A stretch of 12,965 nucleotides of DNA from an uncultured Lachnospiraceae bacterium (GTDB taxonomy: Bacteria > Bacillota > Clostridia > Lachnospirales > Lachnospiraceae), in NCBI GenBank assembly GCA_910577165.1, contig CAJTLX010000070.1, forward strand, positions 1 to 12,965. The letters are read 5' to 3'. This document shows positions 6,292-12,965 of the stretch, piece after piece. Both the position numbers and the translations under genes were made by a program. Within the stretch, counting starts at the first letter, position 1; each line of letters begins with the position of its first letter. The notes beneath the pieces are model-generated. The model ran no database searches, was not told the DNA's origin, and saw nothing but the letters and a program-made list of their open reading frames with translations.

Positions 6292-6988
6292 AAAAGGTGA
6301 AAAATTTGAACTAAGCATTGAAAAAATGGCAAAAGATATTAATTATGAAAAGCCAGAATATCCAAACAGTCTTGTGGATGAAGCTGAGTATATTAAAATC
6401 GATAATACCTTATCTAATGCTGTTGCCTTGACAAATGCAGGGACTACTTTAGTTCGCGAAGAGGCACTTCCCGATCTTTTGGCTGAAAATAGAAAGGATA
6501 CACGGTATATAGTTGATAATAAAATTCCGGACTCACAAAAAATAATAATAAATAGTGAAAGATATATAAAAAGCGGAGCGGTTTTATCTGAAACACATAC
6601 TCGTTCGGAGGAACATCCAGATGCTGAAAAGAGAGCTAAAAACAGCTATGTTTCTCAGAGTTTAGTTAATATAAGCAAGTCAGTTGAAACAAAAGCCCAA
6701 AAAAGTGATTATGAAGGTTTTGCTAAAAAAGAAGAAAAAAAATTAGGCAAAATCAGAAAGAGAAAATATAATATAAACAATGATGAAATTACAGGGGAGC
6801 CATTAAAGGGAAACGGAGACTTTCATCATGTAAATAAAAAAACTCTTTATCCAGATCCTGTTCAAAGGCTAAACCCCGATAAAGGTAAATTAGTTAATAG
6901 AAAAACTCATATGGATATTCACAAAAATAATATTAATGATGAAAAAGCGTTAGCTAATTATATTGAGGAACAACGTAAGATGAAATAA
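6284..6988 (+). CDS. HNH-nuclease-like protein
   Basis: The protein has 234 residues from ATG 6284, chosen because it overlaps the upstream stop by 8 bases in a coupled arrangement; a TTG/ATG start further upstream would lie deep inside the previous gene. The N-terminal two thirds (1-150) is hydrophilic, lysine- and glutamate-rich, and matches no family I know. The C-terminal part resembles an HNH/beta-beta-alpha-metal nuclease: NNDEITGEPLKGNGDFHHVN (165-184) gives the His-His pair at 181-182, and LVNRKTHMDIHKNNI gives N205, H209 and H213. The usual zinc-binding CxxC pairs are missing, as in some HNH subfamilies. It could be a defence effector, a toxin or a mobile-element nuclease; there is no signal peptide. 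Its J-like partner may control folding or activity. Confidence 0.6.
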   Translation: MSKKGEKFELSIEKMAKDINYEKPEYPNSLVDEAEYIKIDNTLSNAVALTNAGTTLVREEALPDLLAENRKDTRYIVDNKIPDSQKIIINSERYIKSGAVLSETHTRSEEHPDAEKRAKNSYVSQSLVNISKSVETKAQKSDYEGFAKKEEKKLGKIRKRKYNINNDEITGEPLKGNGDFHHVNKKTLYPDPVQRLNPDKGKLVNRKTHMDIHKNNINDEKALANYIEEQRKMK

Positions 6989-7079
6989 TTTAATTTATAA
7001 TAACATGAATATACATTATAGTATATAAAAATCCAGTCGATAAGGATGATTGAAAAAATTATAATAATTTCTTGGGGAT

Positions 7080-7125
7080 AAAAAATAACGATAGCCTTGC
7101 TAAAAACGGGCTATCGTTATTTTTT
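7080..7125. terminator. Long bidirectional terminator
   Basis: 17-bp perfect stem: 7080-7096 (AAAAAATAACGATAGCC) against 7109-7125, with a 12-base loop. The A-run on the left arm and T-run on the right arm make it functional in both directions. It closes the brn/J-like/HNH unit. Confidence 0.9.
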
Positions 7126-7165
7126 ATGCACACGAATGCGGAGAAGAATTATGCATCCGGCGCAG

Positions 7166-7203
7166 CTTATGTGCTTTGCACATAAGGGAAGATAAACCTT
7201 CCC
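7166..7203. repeat. Two adjacent hairpins
   Basis: CTTATGTGC (7166-7174) pairs with GCACATAAG (7178-7186) around TTT. GGGAAG (7186-7191) then pairs with CTTCCC (7198-7203). There is no T tract after them, so they are not a standard terminator. They lie about 110 bp before the transporter promoter. Confidence 0.5.
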
Positions 7204-7297
7204 TATTCGATTCCTATGAAATATCGAAAGTGGGCAAAGCTAATAAGAAATGATAACACCCAAAATGTAATATTTTCCACATCTATATTTTTTCTGG

Positions 7298-7353
7298 ATT
7301 TAAGGATTATTTAATATTTCCCATGTTACAATAAATTTGCAGGATGGAGATAA
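7298..7353 (+). promoter_or_regulatory. Transporter promoter region; right copy of 56-bp repeat
   Basis: TTTAAGG (7299-7305) and TTTAATA (7310-7316) form an 11-bp-period direct repeat, the geometry of OmpR/PhoB-type response regulator sites. TACAAT at 7327-7332 is a -10 box 10 bases downstream, with no good -35, which suggests activator dependence. The block matches 5176-5231. It contains a 5-codon ATG frame (7344-7361) of doubtful meaning. Binding by the regulator encoded at 10681 is inferred. Confidence 0.55.
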
Positions 7354-7383
7354 CAAAATAAAAAATTAAGAAAGGGGACAAAA

Positions 7384-9732
7384 ATGTATCTTCGAATATT
7401 AAAAAAAGATTTAAAGCGAAAGAGGACAATGAATGCGATCGTGCTGATTTTTATTGTGCTTGCCACAATGTTTATTGCGAGCAGCGCGAACAATATGCTT
7501 ACGGTTGCCACGGCACTCGATGAATATTTTGAGATGGCAGAAGTGCCGGATTACTGGTATGCGACACCCTATAAGGAGGAGGCAGATCGTTTTTCTGACT
7601 TTGTAAAAGAAAATGGCTACGGATTATCCACTGTGGAGCTAATTCAGATTGATCCCAGGGATATTTTGGTGGACGGAAAATGTTTTGAGTACAGCAATTC
7701 TGTTGTGCTTTCCAGGACATACGGCAGCAAGGTATTTGACAAGGAAGAAAAGGAAATTGTACAGGTAAAAGACGGAGAAATCTACATACCGGCCGAGATT
7801 TTTTCTTCGGAAAAATATAATGTTCGTGAGGGCACAGTGATTGAGATTACTTTTGGAGAAGAAAAAAAGAGTTTTGTGTTAAAGAACAGTACAAAGGACG
7901 CGCTTTTTGGTTCCTCAATGATTGGCATGACGCGCTTTTTAATTAGTGACCGTGATTTTGCGTTTTTTGACCGGGAAGGGCAGACAAAATTTATTTCCCT
8001 TGCCGTCTATAGTGATGATCCGGACTATATGAAAAAATCGAGTGATCTAAATTTTCGGACAATAATGAATGTGGATCGTGGCGGAATTAAAATGATGTAT
8101 ATTATGGATATGCTGATAGCAGCGGTGGTGCTGGTGGTAAGCCTATGTTTGATTTTAATTTCCATGGTAATTTTGCGTTTTACCATCCACTTTACTCTGA
8201 GCGAAGAATTTCGTGAAATTGGGGTGATGAAAGCCATCGGCATTCCCGATTTTAAGATTCGTGGGCTTTACATTGTAAAATACCTTGCGATCTCCACCCT
8301 TGGCGCGGGGGTGGGGCTTGGTTTTAGCATCCCGTTTGGTCGCCTCTTAATTGGGAGCGTGTCAAAAAATATTATTCTCTCCGGCGAAAATAAGTTTTAT
8401 ATCAATATCTTGTGCGCTGTGGCGACGGCGGGAATTGTTGTTTTATTCTGCTATTTTTGCACGAGGAAAATCCGAAAATTTTCGCCGATCGATGCGGTGA
8501 GAAGCGGACAGAGCGGGGAGCGTTTTCACAAAAAAAGTGTAGTAAGATTAAGCCAGATTCACCTTACCCCTGTAGTTTTTATGGCGGTAAATGATATTTT
8601 AAGCGGAATAAAAAAATATTCTTCAATGGTATTGATTTTTACTCTTGGACTGCTGCTTATTCTTATTCCAGTCAATACGATCAATACCTTAAAATCTGAT
8701 GGGCTAATGACGCTGTTTAATATGGCGGATTGTGATCTTGTCATCTCGCAGGAACTTTTATTTTCCGCAAGTGGAGAAAATAAGGAAATGATCGATGAAA
8801 AACTGGAAAAAGTGAGAGAAGTTTTTCAGGAGAATAAGATAGAGGCAGAAGTTTTTCAGGAAATTATGTTCCGCCTAAATATTTCTTATAAGGGAAAGAA
8901 AAGTTCTTCCCTGGCCTTCCTTGGTGTGGGTGGGATCAGCGCGGATCGCTATACCTATCTTGAGGGAACACCGCCAAGGGGGGAGGGAGAGGTTGCACTC
9001 AGCTATATTACGGCGGATCATATTGGAGCTACTATCGGGGATACGGTGGAAATTGATTTTGGTGAGCAGACCAGGAAATTTATGGTAACTGCAATCAACC
9101 AGAGCATGAATAATCTCGGGGAGGGTATCCGGTTTTATGAGGGGGAGAAGATCGATTTTGATCTGGCAGCGGGAAGCTTTGCTATACAGATTTTATATAA
9201 AGATAACCCGGATAAAAAAACTATACAGGAGCGAAAAGACCTGTTAAAACAGGAGTATCGCGATACGGATGTATTTTCGGCAGGTGAATATATCAGCTAT
9301 ATGATCGGCGATGTGGCGGGGCAACTCGAGGGAGTAAAGAGTTTGATCTTAGGAATTATCCTGTGCATCAATATTTTGGTCGCGCTCTTAATGATTAAGA
9401 GTTTTATCACAAAAGAAAAAGGGGAGATCGCGATGTTAAAAGCCGTTGGATTTTCAAATACCTCCCTGGTAACATGGCAGTCCCTTAGAATTGGGATTGT
9501 ACTTAGCGTAAGTATTTTGCTTGGGATATTAGTCTGTTCGCCGCTCTCAAAATTAACAGTGCAGCCAATTTTTCGGATGATGGGCGCGTACAGTATTGAA
9601 TTTGAAATTGTGCCGCTTGAAGTGTATGTCCTCTACCCGCTCACCGTACTTTTTGCGACGGTACTGGCCGCCGTACTCGGAGCCACACAGCTCCGAAAAA
9701 TATCAGCGGCAGAAACCTCAAATATTGAGTAA
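7384..9732 (+). CDS. ABC transporter permease, duplicated FtsX core
   Basis: Inner-membrane subunit of a MacB/LolE-type (FtsX-superfamily) ABC transporter, 782 residues. Likely membrane segments are at about 17-35, 242-264, 299-322, 340-360, 414-432, 652-672, 702-720 and 745-768. That is two four-helix FtsX cores, each with a large external domain (about 40-240 and 433-650). The coupling-helix signatures are repeated: EEFREIGVMKAIGI (274-287) and EKGEIAMLKAVGF (678-690). Such permeases move peptides, lipoproteins or antimicrobial compounds by mechanotransmission instead of passage through a channel. AAAGGGG is placed seven bases before ATG. Not a BceB type, since BceB has ten segments and one large loop. 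The substrate cannot be read from the sequence. Confidence 0.92.
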   Translation: MYLRILKKDLKRKRTMNAIVLIFIVLATMFIASSANNMLTVATALDEYFEMAEVPDYWYATPYKEEADRFSDFVKENGYGLSTVELIQIDPRDILVDGKCFEYSNSVVLSRTYGSKVFDKEEKEIVQVKDGEIYIPAEIFSSEKYNVREGTVIEITFGEEKKSFVLKNSTKDALFGSSMIGMTRFLISDRDFAFFDREGQTKFISLAVYSDDPDYMKKSSDLNFRTIMNVDRGGIKMMYIMDMLIAAVVLVVSLCLILISMVILRFTIHFTLSEEFREIGVMKAIGIPDFKIRGLYIVKYLAISTLGAGVGLGFSIPFGRLLIGSVSKNIILSGENKFYINILCAVATAGIVVLFCYFCTRKIRKFSPIDAVRSGQSGERFHKKSVVRLSQIHLTPVVFMAVNDILSGIKKYSSMVLIFTLGLLLILIPVNTINTLKSDGLMTLFNMADCDLVISQELLFSASGENKEMIDEKLEKVREVFQENKIEAEVFQEIMFRLNISYKGKKSSSLAFLGVGGISADRYTYLEGTPPRGEGEVALSYITADHIGATIGDTVEIDFGEQTRKFMVTAINQSMNNLGEGIRFYEGEKIDFDLAAGSFAIQILYKDNPDKKTIQERKDLLKQEYRDTDVFSAGEYISYMIGDVAGQLEGVKSLILGIILCINILVALLMIKSFITKEKGEIAMLKAVGFSNTSLVTWQSLRIGIVLSVSILLGILVCSPLSKLTVQPIFRMMGAYSIEFEIVPLEVYVLYPLTVLFATVLAAVLGATQLRKISAAETSNIE

Positions 9733-9797
9733 GTAGGAGAGTACCAGAAGGGCATATGCGGAACTCTAAATAAAAACTAAAAATAGGAGTAAATATT

Positions 9798-10565
9798 ATG
9801 GAAGTGATTTTAAAGGTAAAAGATTTATGCAAGACTTATATTGTGAACAAGCGTCAGAACCATGTTTTGCGAAACGTGAATTTTGAGGTGGGAAAGGGGG
9901 AGATGGTGGCGGTAATGGGTCCGTCCGGCTCCGGAAAATCCACTCTTTTATATGCGGTTTCCGGTATGGATCGCCCGACTTCGGGCGAGGTGGATTTCTG
10001 CGGGAGAAATATTGTTAAAATGAATCCGAAGGAATTATCAAAGCTGCGTCTTGACCGGATGGGTTTTATCTTCCAGCAGATGTATATGCTCAAAAATCTA
10101 ACAGTACTCGACAATATTATTCTGCCCGCCTTTCAGTCAAAGGAGAATACAAAGAGCCGGAAGGAAAAGCTTGCTGATGGGCGAAGCTTAATGAAGAAAT
10201 TGGGTATCACGGAGATTGCGGATAATGATATCAATGAGGTTTCTGGCGGGCAGCTTCAGCGCGCCTGCATCTGCCGCAGTATGATCAATAATCCCCCGAT
10301 GATTTTTGCCGACGAGCCGACCGGGGCATTAAATCGCACGGCTTCGGATGAAGTGATGGAGGAATTGGCAAAATTAAATGTGGAGGGAACCACTGTGATG
10401 CTTGTGACTCACGATGTGAAAGTTGCAGCAAAATGTAGTCGGGTACTTTATATTGTTGACGGAAATATCAAGGGGGAGTATACTTTAGGGGAATACCATG
10501 CCGCACAAGGAATGCGCGGACGTGAGAGAACGCTTACTGGCTGGCTGATGGAGATGGGGTGGTAA
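9798..10565 (+). CDS. ABC transporter ATP-binding protein
   Basis: ATPase partner of the permease 65 bp upstream, in the LolD/MacB-like subgroup. The 255 residues contain every nucleotide-binding motif: Walker A GPSGSGKST (41-49), Q-loop Q93 in FIFQQMYML, signature VSGGQLQRA (148-156), Walker B MIFADEP (168-174) with catalytic Glu173, D-loop GALN, and switch His205 in VTHD. The dimer powers the FtsX permease from the cytoplasm. AGGAG sits eight bases before the ATG. A short C-terminal extension after about residue 230 (GEYHAAQGMRGRERTLTGWL) exceeds the usual 225-235 length and is not assigned. Confidence 0.95.
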   Translation: MEVILKVKDLCKTYIVNKRQNHVLRNVNFEVGKGEMVAVMGPSGSGKSTLLYAVSGMDRPTSGEVDFCGRNIVKMNPKELSKLRLDRMGFIFQQMYMLKNLTVLDNIILPAFQSKENTKSRKEKLADGRSLMKKLGITEIADNDINEVSGGQLQRACICRSMINNPPMIFADEPTGALNRTASDEVMEELAKLNVEGTTVMLVTHDVKVAAKCSRVLYIVDGNIKGEYTLGEYHAAQGMRGRERTLTGWLMEMGW

Positions 10566-10612
10566 AAATCCCCTCCCGCTGATAGAATTTAATTTTATCT
10601 ATAAATTAAGTT

Positions 10613-10661
10613 TTATCCGTGGGGACTTCTCACTGCTTTAAGCCAGGGGTCAAGCGGATAA
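10613..10661 (+). other. Possible stem upstream of response regulator
   Basis: TTATCCG (10613-10619) can pair with CGGATAA (10655-10661), enclosing 35 bases just before the regulator SD (GAGGAG, 10665-10670). The 115-bp gap after the ATPase gene also holds an AT-rich stretch that could be a weak internal promoter. Neither is strongly supported. Confidence 0.3.
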
Positions 10662-10680
10662 TTTGAGGAGCAGAATATTT

Positions 10681-11343
10681 ATGGTGGATATTTTAATTGT
10701 TGAGGATAACCGAGAACTTTCGGAATTGCTCTGTGATTTTTTGCGCGCGGAACATTACCATGTGGCGGTGGCAGAAAGCGGGGAGAAGGCACTTAAATTG
10801 TATGGGGAGGAGGGGGCAAAGCTGGTTATTCTTGATATTATGCTGCCGGGGATGGATGGTTTTGCCGTCTGCAAAAAAATCAGAGAACGGGGCAATACCC
10901 CGATCTTGATTGTCAGTGCGAAAACGGCGAAGGAAGATAAATTAAATGGGCTTATTCTCGGCGCGGATGACTATATTGAAAAGCCGTATGATATTGATCT
11001 TATGCTGGCAAAAATTGATGGGATTTTTAAGCGTCGCTACGCGCTTGATACCCTTTCCGACGGGGAACTTATCGTAAACCGGGCAGCGCGAACGGTCACA
11101 AGGGGCGGAAAGGTATTGGAGATGCGGGCAAAGGAATTTGACCTTTTAGTACTGTTGATGGAGCAAAAGGGCAGGGCACTTAACAAGGAATATATTTTTA
11201 ATCAGATCTGGGGCAATGAGAGTTTTTCTGAGCCGCAGACCTTGACGGTCCATATTAAATGGCTGCGCGAAAAAATTGAGGAAGACCCAAAACATCCTAA
11301 GAGGATTCTTACGGTCTGGGGTGTGGGGTACCGCTATCAATGA
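10681..11343 (+). CDS. OmpR/PhoB-family response regulator
   Basis: DNA-binding transcription regulator of a two-component system, 220 residues. Receiver domain 1-117: acidic pocket E8/D9, phosphoacceptor D52 in LVILDIMLPGMDG, S79, and K101 in EKPYD. Winged-helix effector domain about 127-220: KEFDLLVLLMEQKGRALNKE, then the recognition region TLTVHIKWLREKIEEDP and the terminal GVGYRYQ. The start was moved to 10681, after GAGGAG; an in-frame TTG at 10663 overlaps that SD. The stop overlaps the kinase start (ATGA), so the two are made together. It probably controls the transporter operon through the 11-bp repeat at 7299-7316. Confidence 0.94.
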   Translation: MVDILIVEDNRELSELLCDFLRAEHYHVAVAESGEKALKLYGEEGAKLVILDIMLPGMDGFAVCKKIRERGNTPILIVSAKTAKEDKLNGLILGADDYIEKPYDIDLMLAKIDGIFKRRYALDTLSDGELIVNRAARTVTRGGKVLEMRAKEFDLLVLLMEQKGRALNKEYIFNQIWGNESFSEPQTLTVHIKWLREKIEEDPKHPKRILTVWGVGYRYQ

Positions 11344-12665
11344 AAAATTTTGATCGGGTCATTGCGGGAGCAGCAATTTTAACGGTAATCTTGATTCTCT
11401 GCGCAAATCTTTTTTTAAATTTTTATGAAAGTTCCGACGGGGCGAGACCGTATCGAGTGGAAGTAAACCGGGCGGCAAGAGAAATAGAACAAAATGGATT
11501 TTTAGGGTTTTCTCTTGACAAGTATTCTTATCTGAAGAATATAGAACAGATTGGGATAGTTATAGAGGAAGATAAGGGGACTGTGGAAAAGGATATTCCC
11601 ATAATTGTGGATAAATATGGGGAGAATAATATTCCAATAATTGTAAATTTATACACTCTTGAGGCGGACAGTGATTATCTTATCCGTGAGATTGGAGGGA
11701 TACTCTACCGCTTTGATTATATTGCGGGTGCGGGGGAAAAAAGGAAGAGTACGCTTATCGCAGTAAATCTTGCAATTTTTGGGATGGCATTTTTATTGTT
11801 TGGCGTTCTGCTTTATCTTCGCTGTCGGATTTTGCGTCCGTTAAACAATCTTGTGGATATTCCATACCAACTTTCGCGTGGGATGTTGATCAGTCCCCTA
11901 AAGGAAAATAAAAGCCGGTTTTTTGGAAAGCTTTCCTGGGGGATGGATCTTTTGCGCGAGGGGATGGAGGAGCAAAAGCGAGGGGCATTAAGGCGGCAGC
12001 AGGAACAGGAAACCTTGCTTTCCTCGCTCTCGCACGATATTAAAACGCCGCTTGCGGCAATAAAACTCTATGCAAAAGCCTTGGAAAAGGGATTGTATAA
12101 AGAGGGGGAAAAGAAAAAGGAAACCGCAGAAAATATTGGAAAAAAAGTGGATGAGATCGAAGATTATCTTGCACAGCTTACCACCGCTTTGCGGGAAGAT
12201 TTTTTAAGTTTATCAGTAAGGAAAGGGGAATTCTATTTTTCTGTACTTTTGCAGGAGATAAAAAAATATTACGTAGAAAGGCTCTCCCTTGCGGGGACGG
12301 ATTTTCTTATCGGGGAAGCGGCAGATTGCCTGTTGGCAGGCGATATGGATCGGAGTGTTGAGGTTTTGCAAAATCTTGTGGAAAACGCGATAAAATATGG
12401 GGATGGAAAGTGGATTTCCCTCGATGTTTCGCAGGAGGAAAACTGTGTGTTGATCAGGGTGAAAAATAGTGGCTGCACGCTTTCTGATGCGGAGTTTCCC
12501 TATATTTTTGAGAGTTTCTGGCGCGGTTCCAATGTGGGGGAGATGGTGGGGAGTGGGCTGGGGCTGTTTATCTGCCGCCAGATTATGCACCGGATGGGCG
12601 GGGAGATTTTTGCGGAGAGGGAGGGGGAGGTCTTTGCGGTGACCGTGGTATTTGAGAAGGCATAG
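11340..12665 (+). CDS. Membrane sensor histidine kinase
   Basis: Cognate kinase of the regulator, 441 residues. One membrane segment lies at about 8-28 and another at about 138-160, enclosing an external sensor domain of about 105 residues. A linker of HAMP type follows. HisKA region: LLSSLSHDIKTPLAAIKLYA with the phosphorylated H232. HATPase_c region: N box LQNLVENAIKYGD (343-355), F box PYIFESFWRGSN (387-398) and G box GSGLGLFI (404-411). The external domain is much larger than in BceS-type intramembrane sensors, so it may detect its signal directly and not through the transporter. The ATG overlaps the regulator stop by 4 bases. Confidence 0.94.
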   Translation: MKNFDRVIAGAAILTVILILCANLFLNFYESSDGARPYRVEVNRAAREIEQNGFLGFSLDKYSYLKNIEQIGIVIEEDKGTVEKDIPIIVDKYGENNIPIIVNLYTLEADSDYLIREIGGILYRFDYIAGAGEKRKSTLIAVNLAIFGMAFLLFGVLLYLRCRILRPLNNLVDIPYQLSRGMLISPLKENKSRFFGKLSWGMDLLREGMEEQKRGALRRQQEQETLLSSLSHDIKTPLAAIKLYAKALEKGLYKEGEKKKETAENIGKKVDEIEDYLAQLTTALREDFLSLSVRKGEFYFSVLLQEIKKYYVERLSLAGTDFLIGEAADCLLAGDMDRSVEVLQNLVENAIKYGDGKWISLDVSQEENCVLIRVKNSGCTLSDAEFPYIFESFWRGSNVGEMVGSGLGLFICRQIMHRMGGEIFAEREGEVFAVTVVFEKA

Positions 12666-12700
12666 GGGAGAGAATAGAAAAATTTGGTTGCAAATTATAA

Positions 12701-12898
12701 AAGAGGATTGTAATTTTTATTGATGTGGTGTATAATTTTCGCATATTGGAAAAAGATCAAAGCACTGTTACCGTTACGACATCAAAGGAAATAGCGGAAG
12801 GAACAAAGAGATATTATTTGATTGTATATAGTACAAAGGAAGATAACAAAAGCTGTGGCTATAAGATTGTTGAATTGAATTTTTGGAGGAAAATATGA
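12701..12898 (+). other. Open frame without clear start (gene remnant or leader)
   Basis: Sixty-five sense codons between TAA (12698-12700) and TGA (12896-12898). The translated end, KRYYLIVYSTKEDNKSCGYK then IVELNFWRKI, looks protein-like. There is no ATG and no SD; possible starts are GTG at 12725 or 12728 and TTG at 12746. The TGA overlaps the next ATG as ATGA, an operon-like junction. A promoter (12708-12736) lies inside the frame. I cannot assign a family; a 5'-truncated gene is the simplest reading. Confidence 0.35.
12708..12736 (+). promoter_or_regulatory. Likely promoter for the acetyltransferase gene
   Basis: TTGTAA (12708-12713), 17 bases, TATAAT (12731-12736). The perfect -10 and 4-of-6 -35 predict a start near 12743, giving a leader of about 150 bases before the ATG at 12895. 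Confidence 0.5.
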
Positions 12899-12965
12899 TA
12901 TCATTAAGATTAATGCAAGATACCATGGAAGATTATATTGCAATGAGAAACTGGTTTTTAGAACC
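12895..12965 (+). CDS. GNAT acetyltransferase, 5' fragment
   Basis: The first 23 codons of a gene that runs off the window: MISLRLMQDTMEDYIAMRNW followed by FLE. This beginning, L-R-L-M-x-D-T-x-E-D-Y-x-x-M-x-x-W, is typical of the AAC(6')/RimJ-type GNAT group, which transfers acetyl from acetyl-CoA to an amine. GGAGGA at 12885-12890 supports the start. The acetyl-CoA motif lies beyond the end, so substrate and completeness are unknown; resistance function must not be assumed. Confidence 0.65.
   Translation, partial: MISLRLMQDTMEDYIAMRNWFLE

Larger units (their letters stand above)
6989..7383. other. 395-bp intergenic region between HNH-like gene and ABC operon
   Basis: It holds an AT-rich 90-bp tail, the long terminator at 7080-7125, two adjacent hairpins at 7166-7203, and the promoter/repeat block from 7298 onward. 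No supportable gene was found on either strand; the only overlapping frame (minus strand, from 7511) is a shadow of the permease gene. Confidence 0.6.

Noticed and set aside
12681..12696. Terminator after the histidine kinase gene (AATTTG/CAAATT)
   Set aside because: A 6-bp AT-rich stem with no T tract is too weak to call.

Overview
The window looks like a chromosomal stretch from a low-to-moderate GC Firmicute, most likely a Clostridia member of the Lachnospiraceae type. The evidence is the Clostridia-like class II aldolase, strong AGGAGG-type ribosome binding sites, and a BrnT/BrnA pair and duplicated-FtsX ABC operon typical of gut clostridia. This assignment is inferred from protein style, not from a marker search. 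No rRNA, tRNA, CRISPR array or transposase gene was found.

Layout: (1) 2-2279, housekeeping part on the + strand: the 3' end of rpoC, its terminator, fba (class II fructose-bisphosphate aldolase), a 105-bp fold-back element, and an AlkD-family DNA glycosylase gene with a strong terminator. (2) 2359-5152, minus-strand unit: a perfect-consensus promoter whose spacer is a palindrome, hicA broken by one in-frame TAA, an intact hicB, and 23 bp further on a 698-residue ankyrin-repeat gene. (3) 5176-7353, an AT-rich island bracketed by two copies of a 56-bp sequence (51 of 56 identical). It holds a second perfect-consensus promoter with palindromes, a brnT toxin frame with no usable start (ATG-AAA-TAG, then ATA), an intact brnA, and an overlapping pair encoding a 96-residue J-domain-like HPD protein and a 234-residue HNH-nuclease-like protein. 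A long bidirectional terminator follows. (4) 7298-12665, a four-gene operon: duplicated-core FtsX permease, ABC ATPase, OmpR-family response regulator and sensor histidine kinase. (5) 12701-12965, an open frame without a clear start, then the beginning of a GNAT acetyltransferase gene cut by the window end.

How the genes work together: the ABC pair probably exports or clears an amphipathic or envelope-active compound, and the two-component pair probably senses it and activates the operon through an 11-bp-period direct repeat upstream of the permease. The same promoter block also lies upstream of the toxin-antitoxin/HNH island, so the island seems to have entered next to, or by duplication of, the transporter promoter. 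Two back-to-back toxin-antitoxin modules have each kept an intact antitoxin and operator-like promoter but have a disabled toxin frame. This suggests toxin decommissioning, with HicB possibly kept as the repressor of the ankyrin gene. The J-like/HNH pair is the best candidate for an undescribed system.
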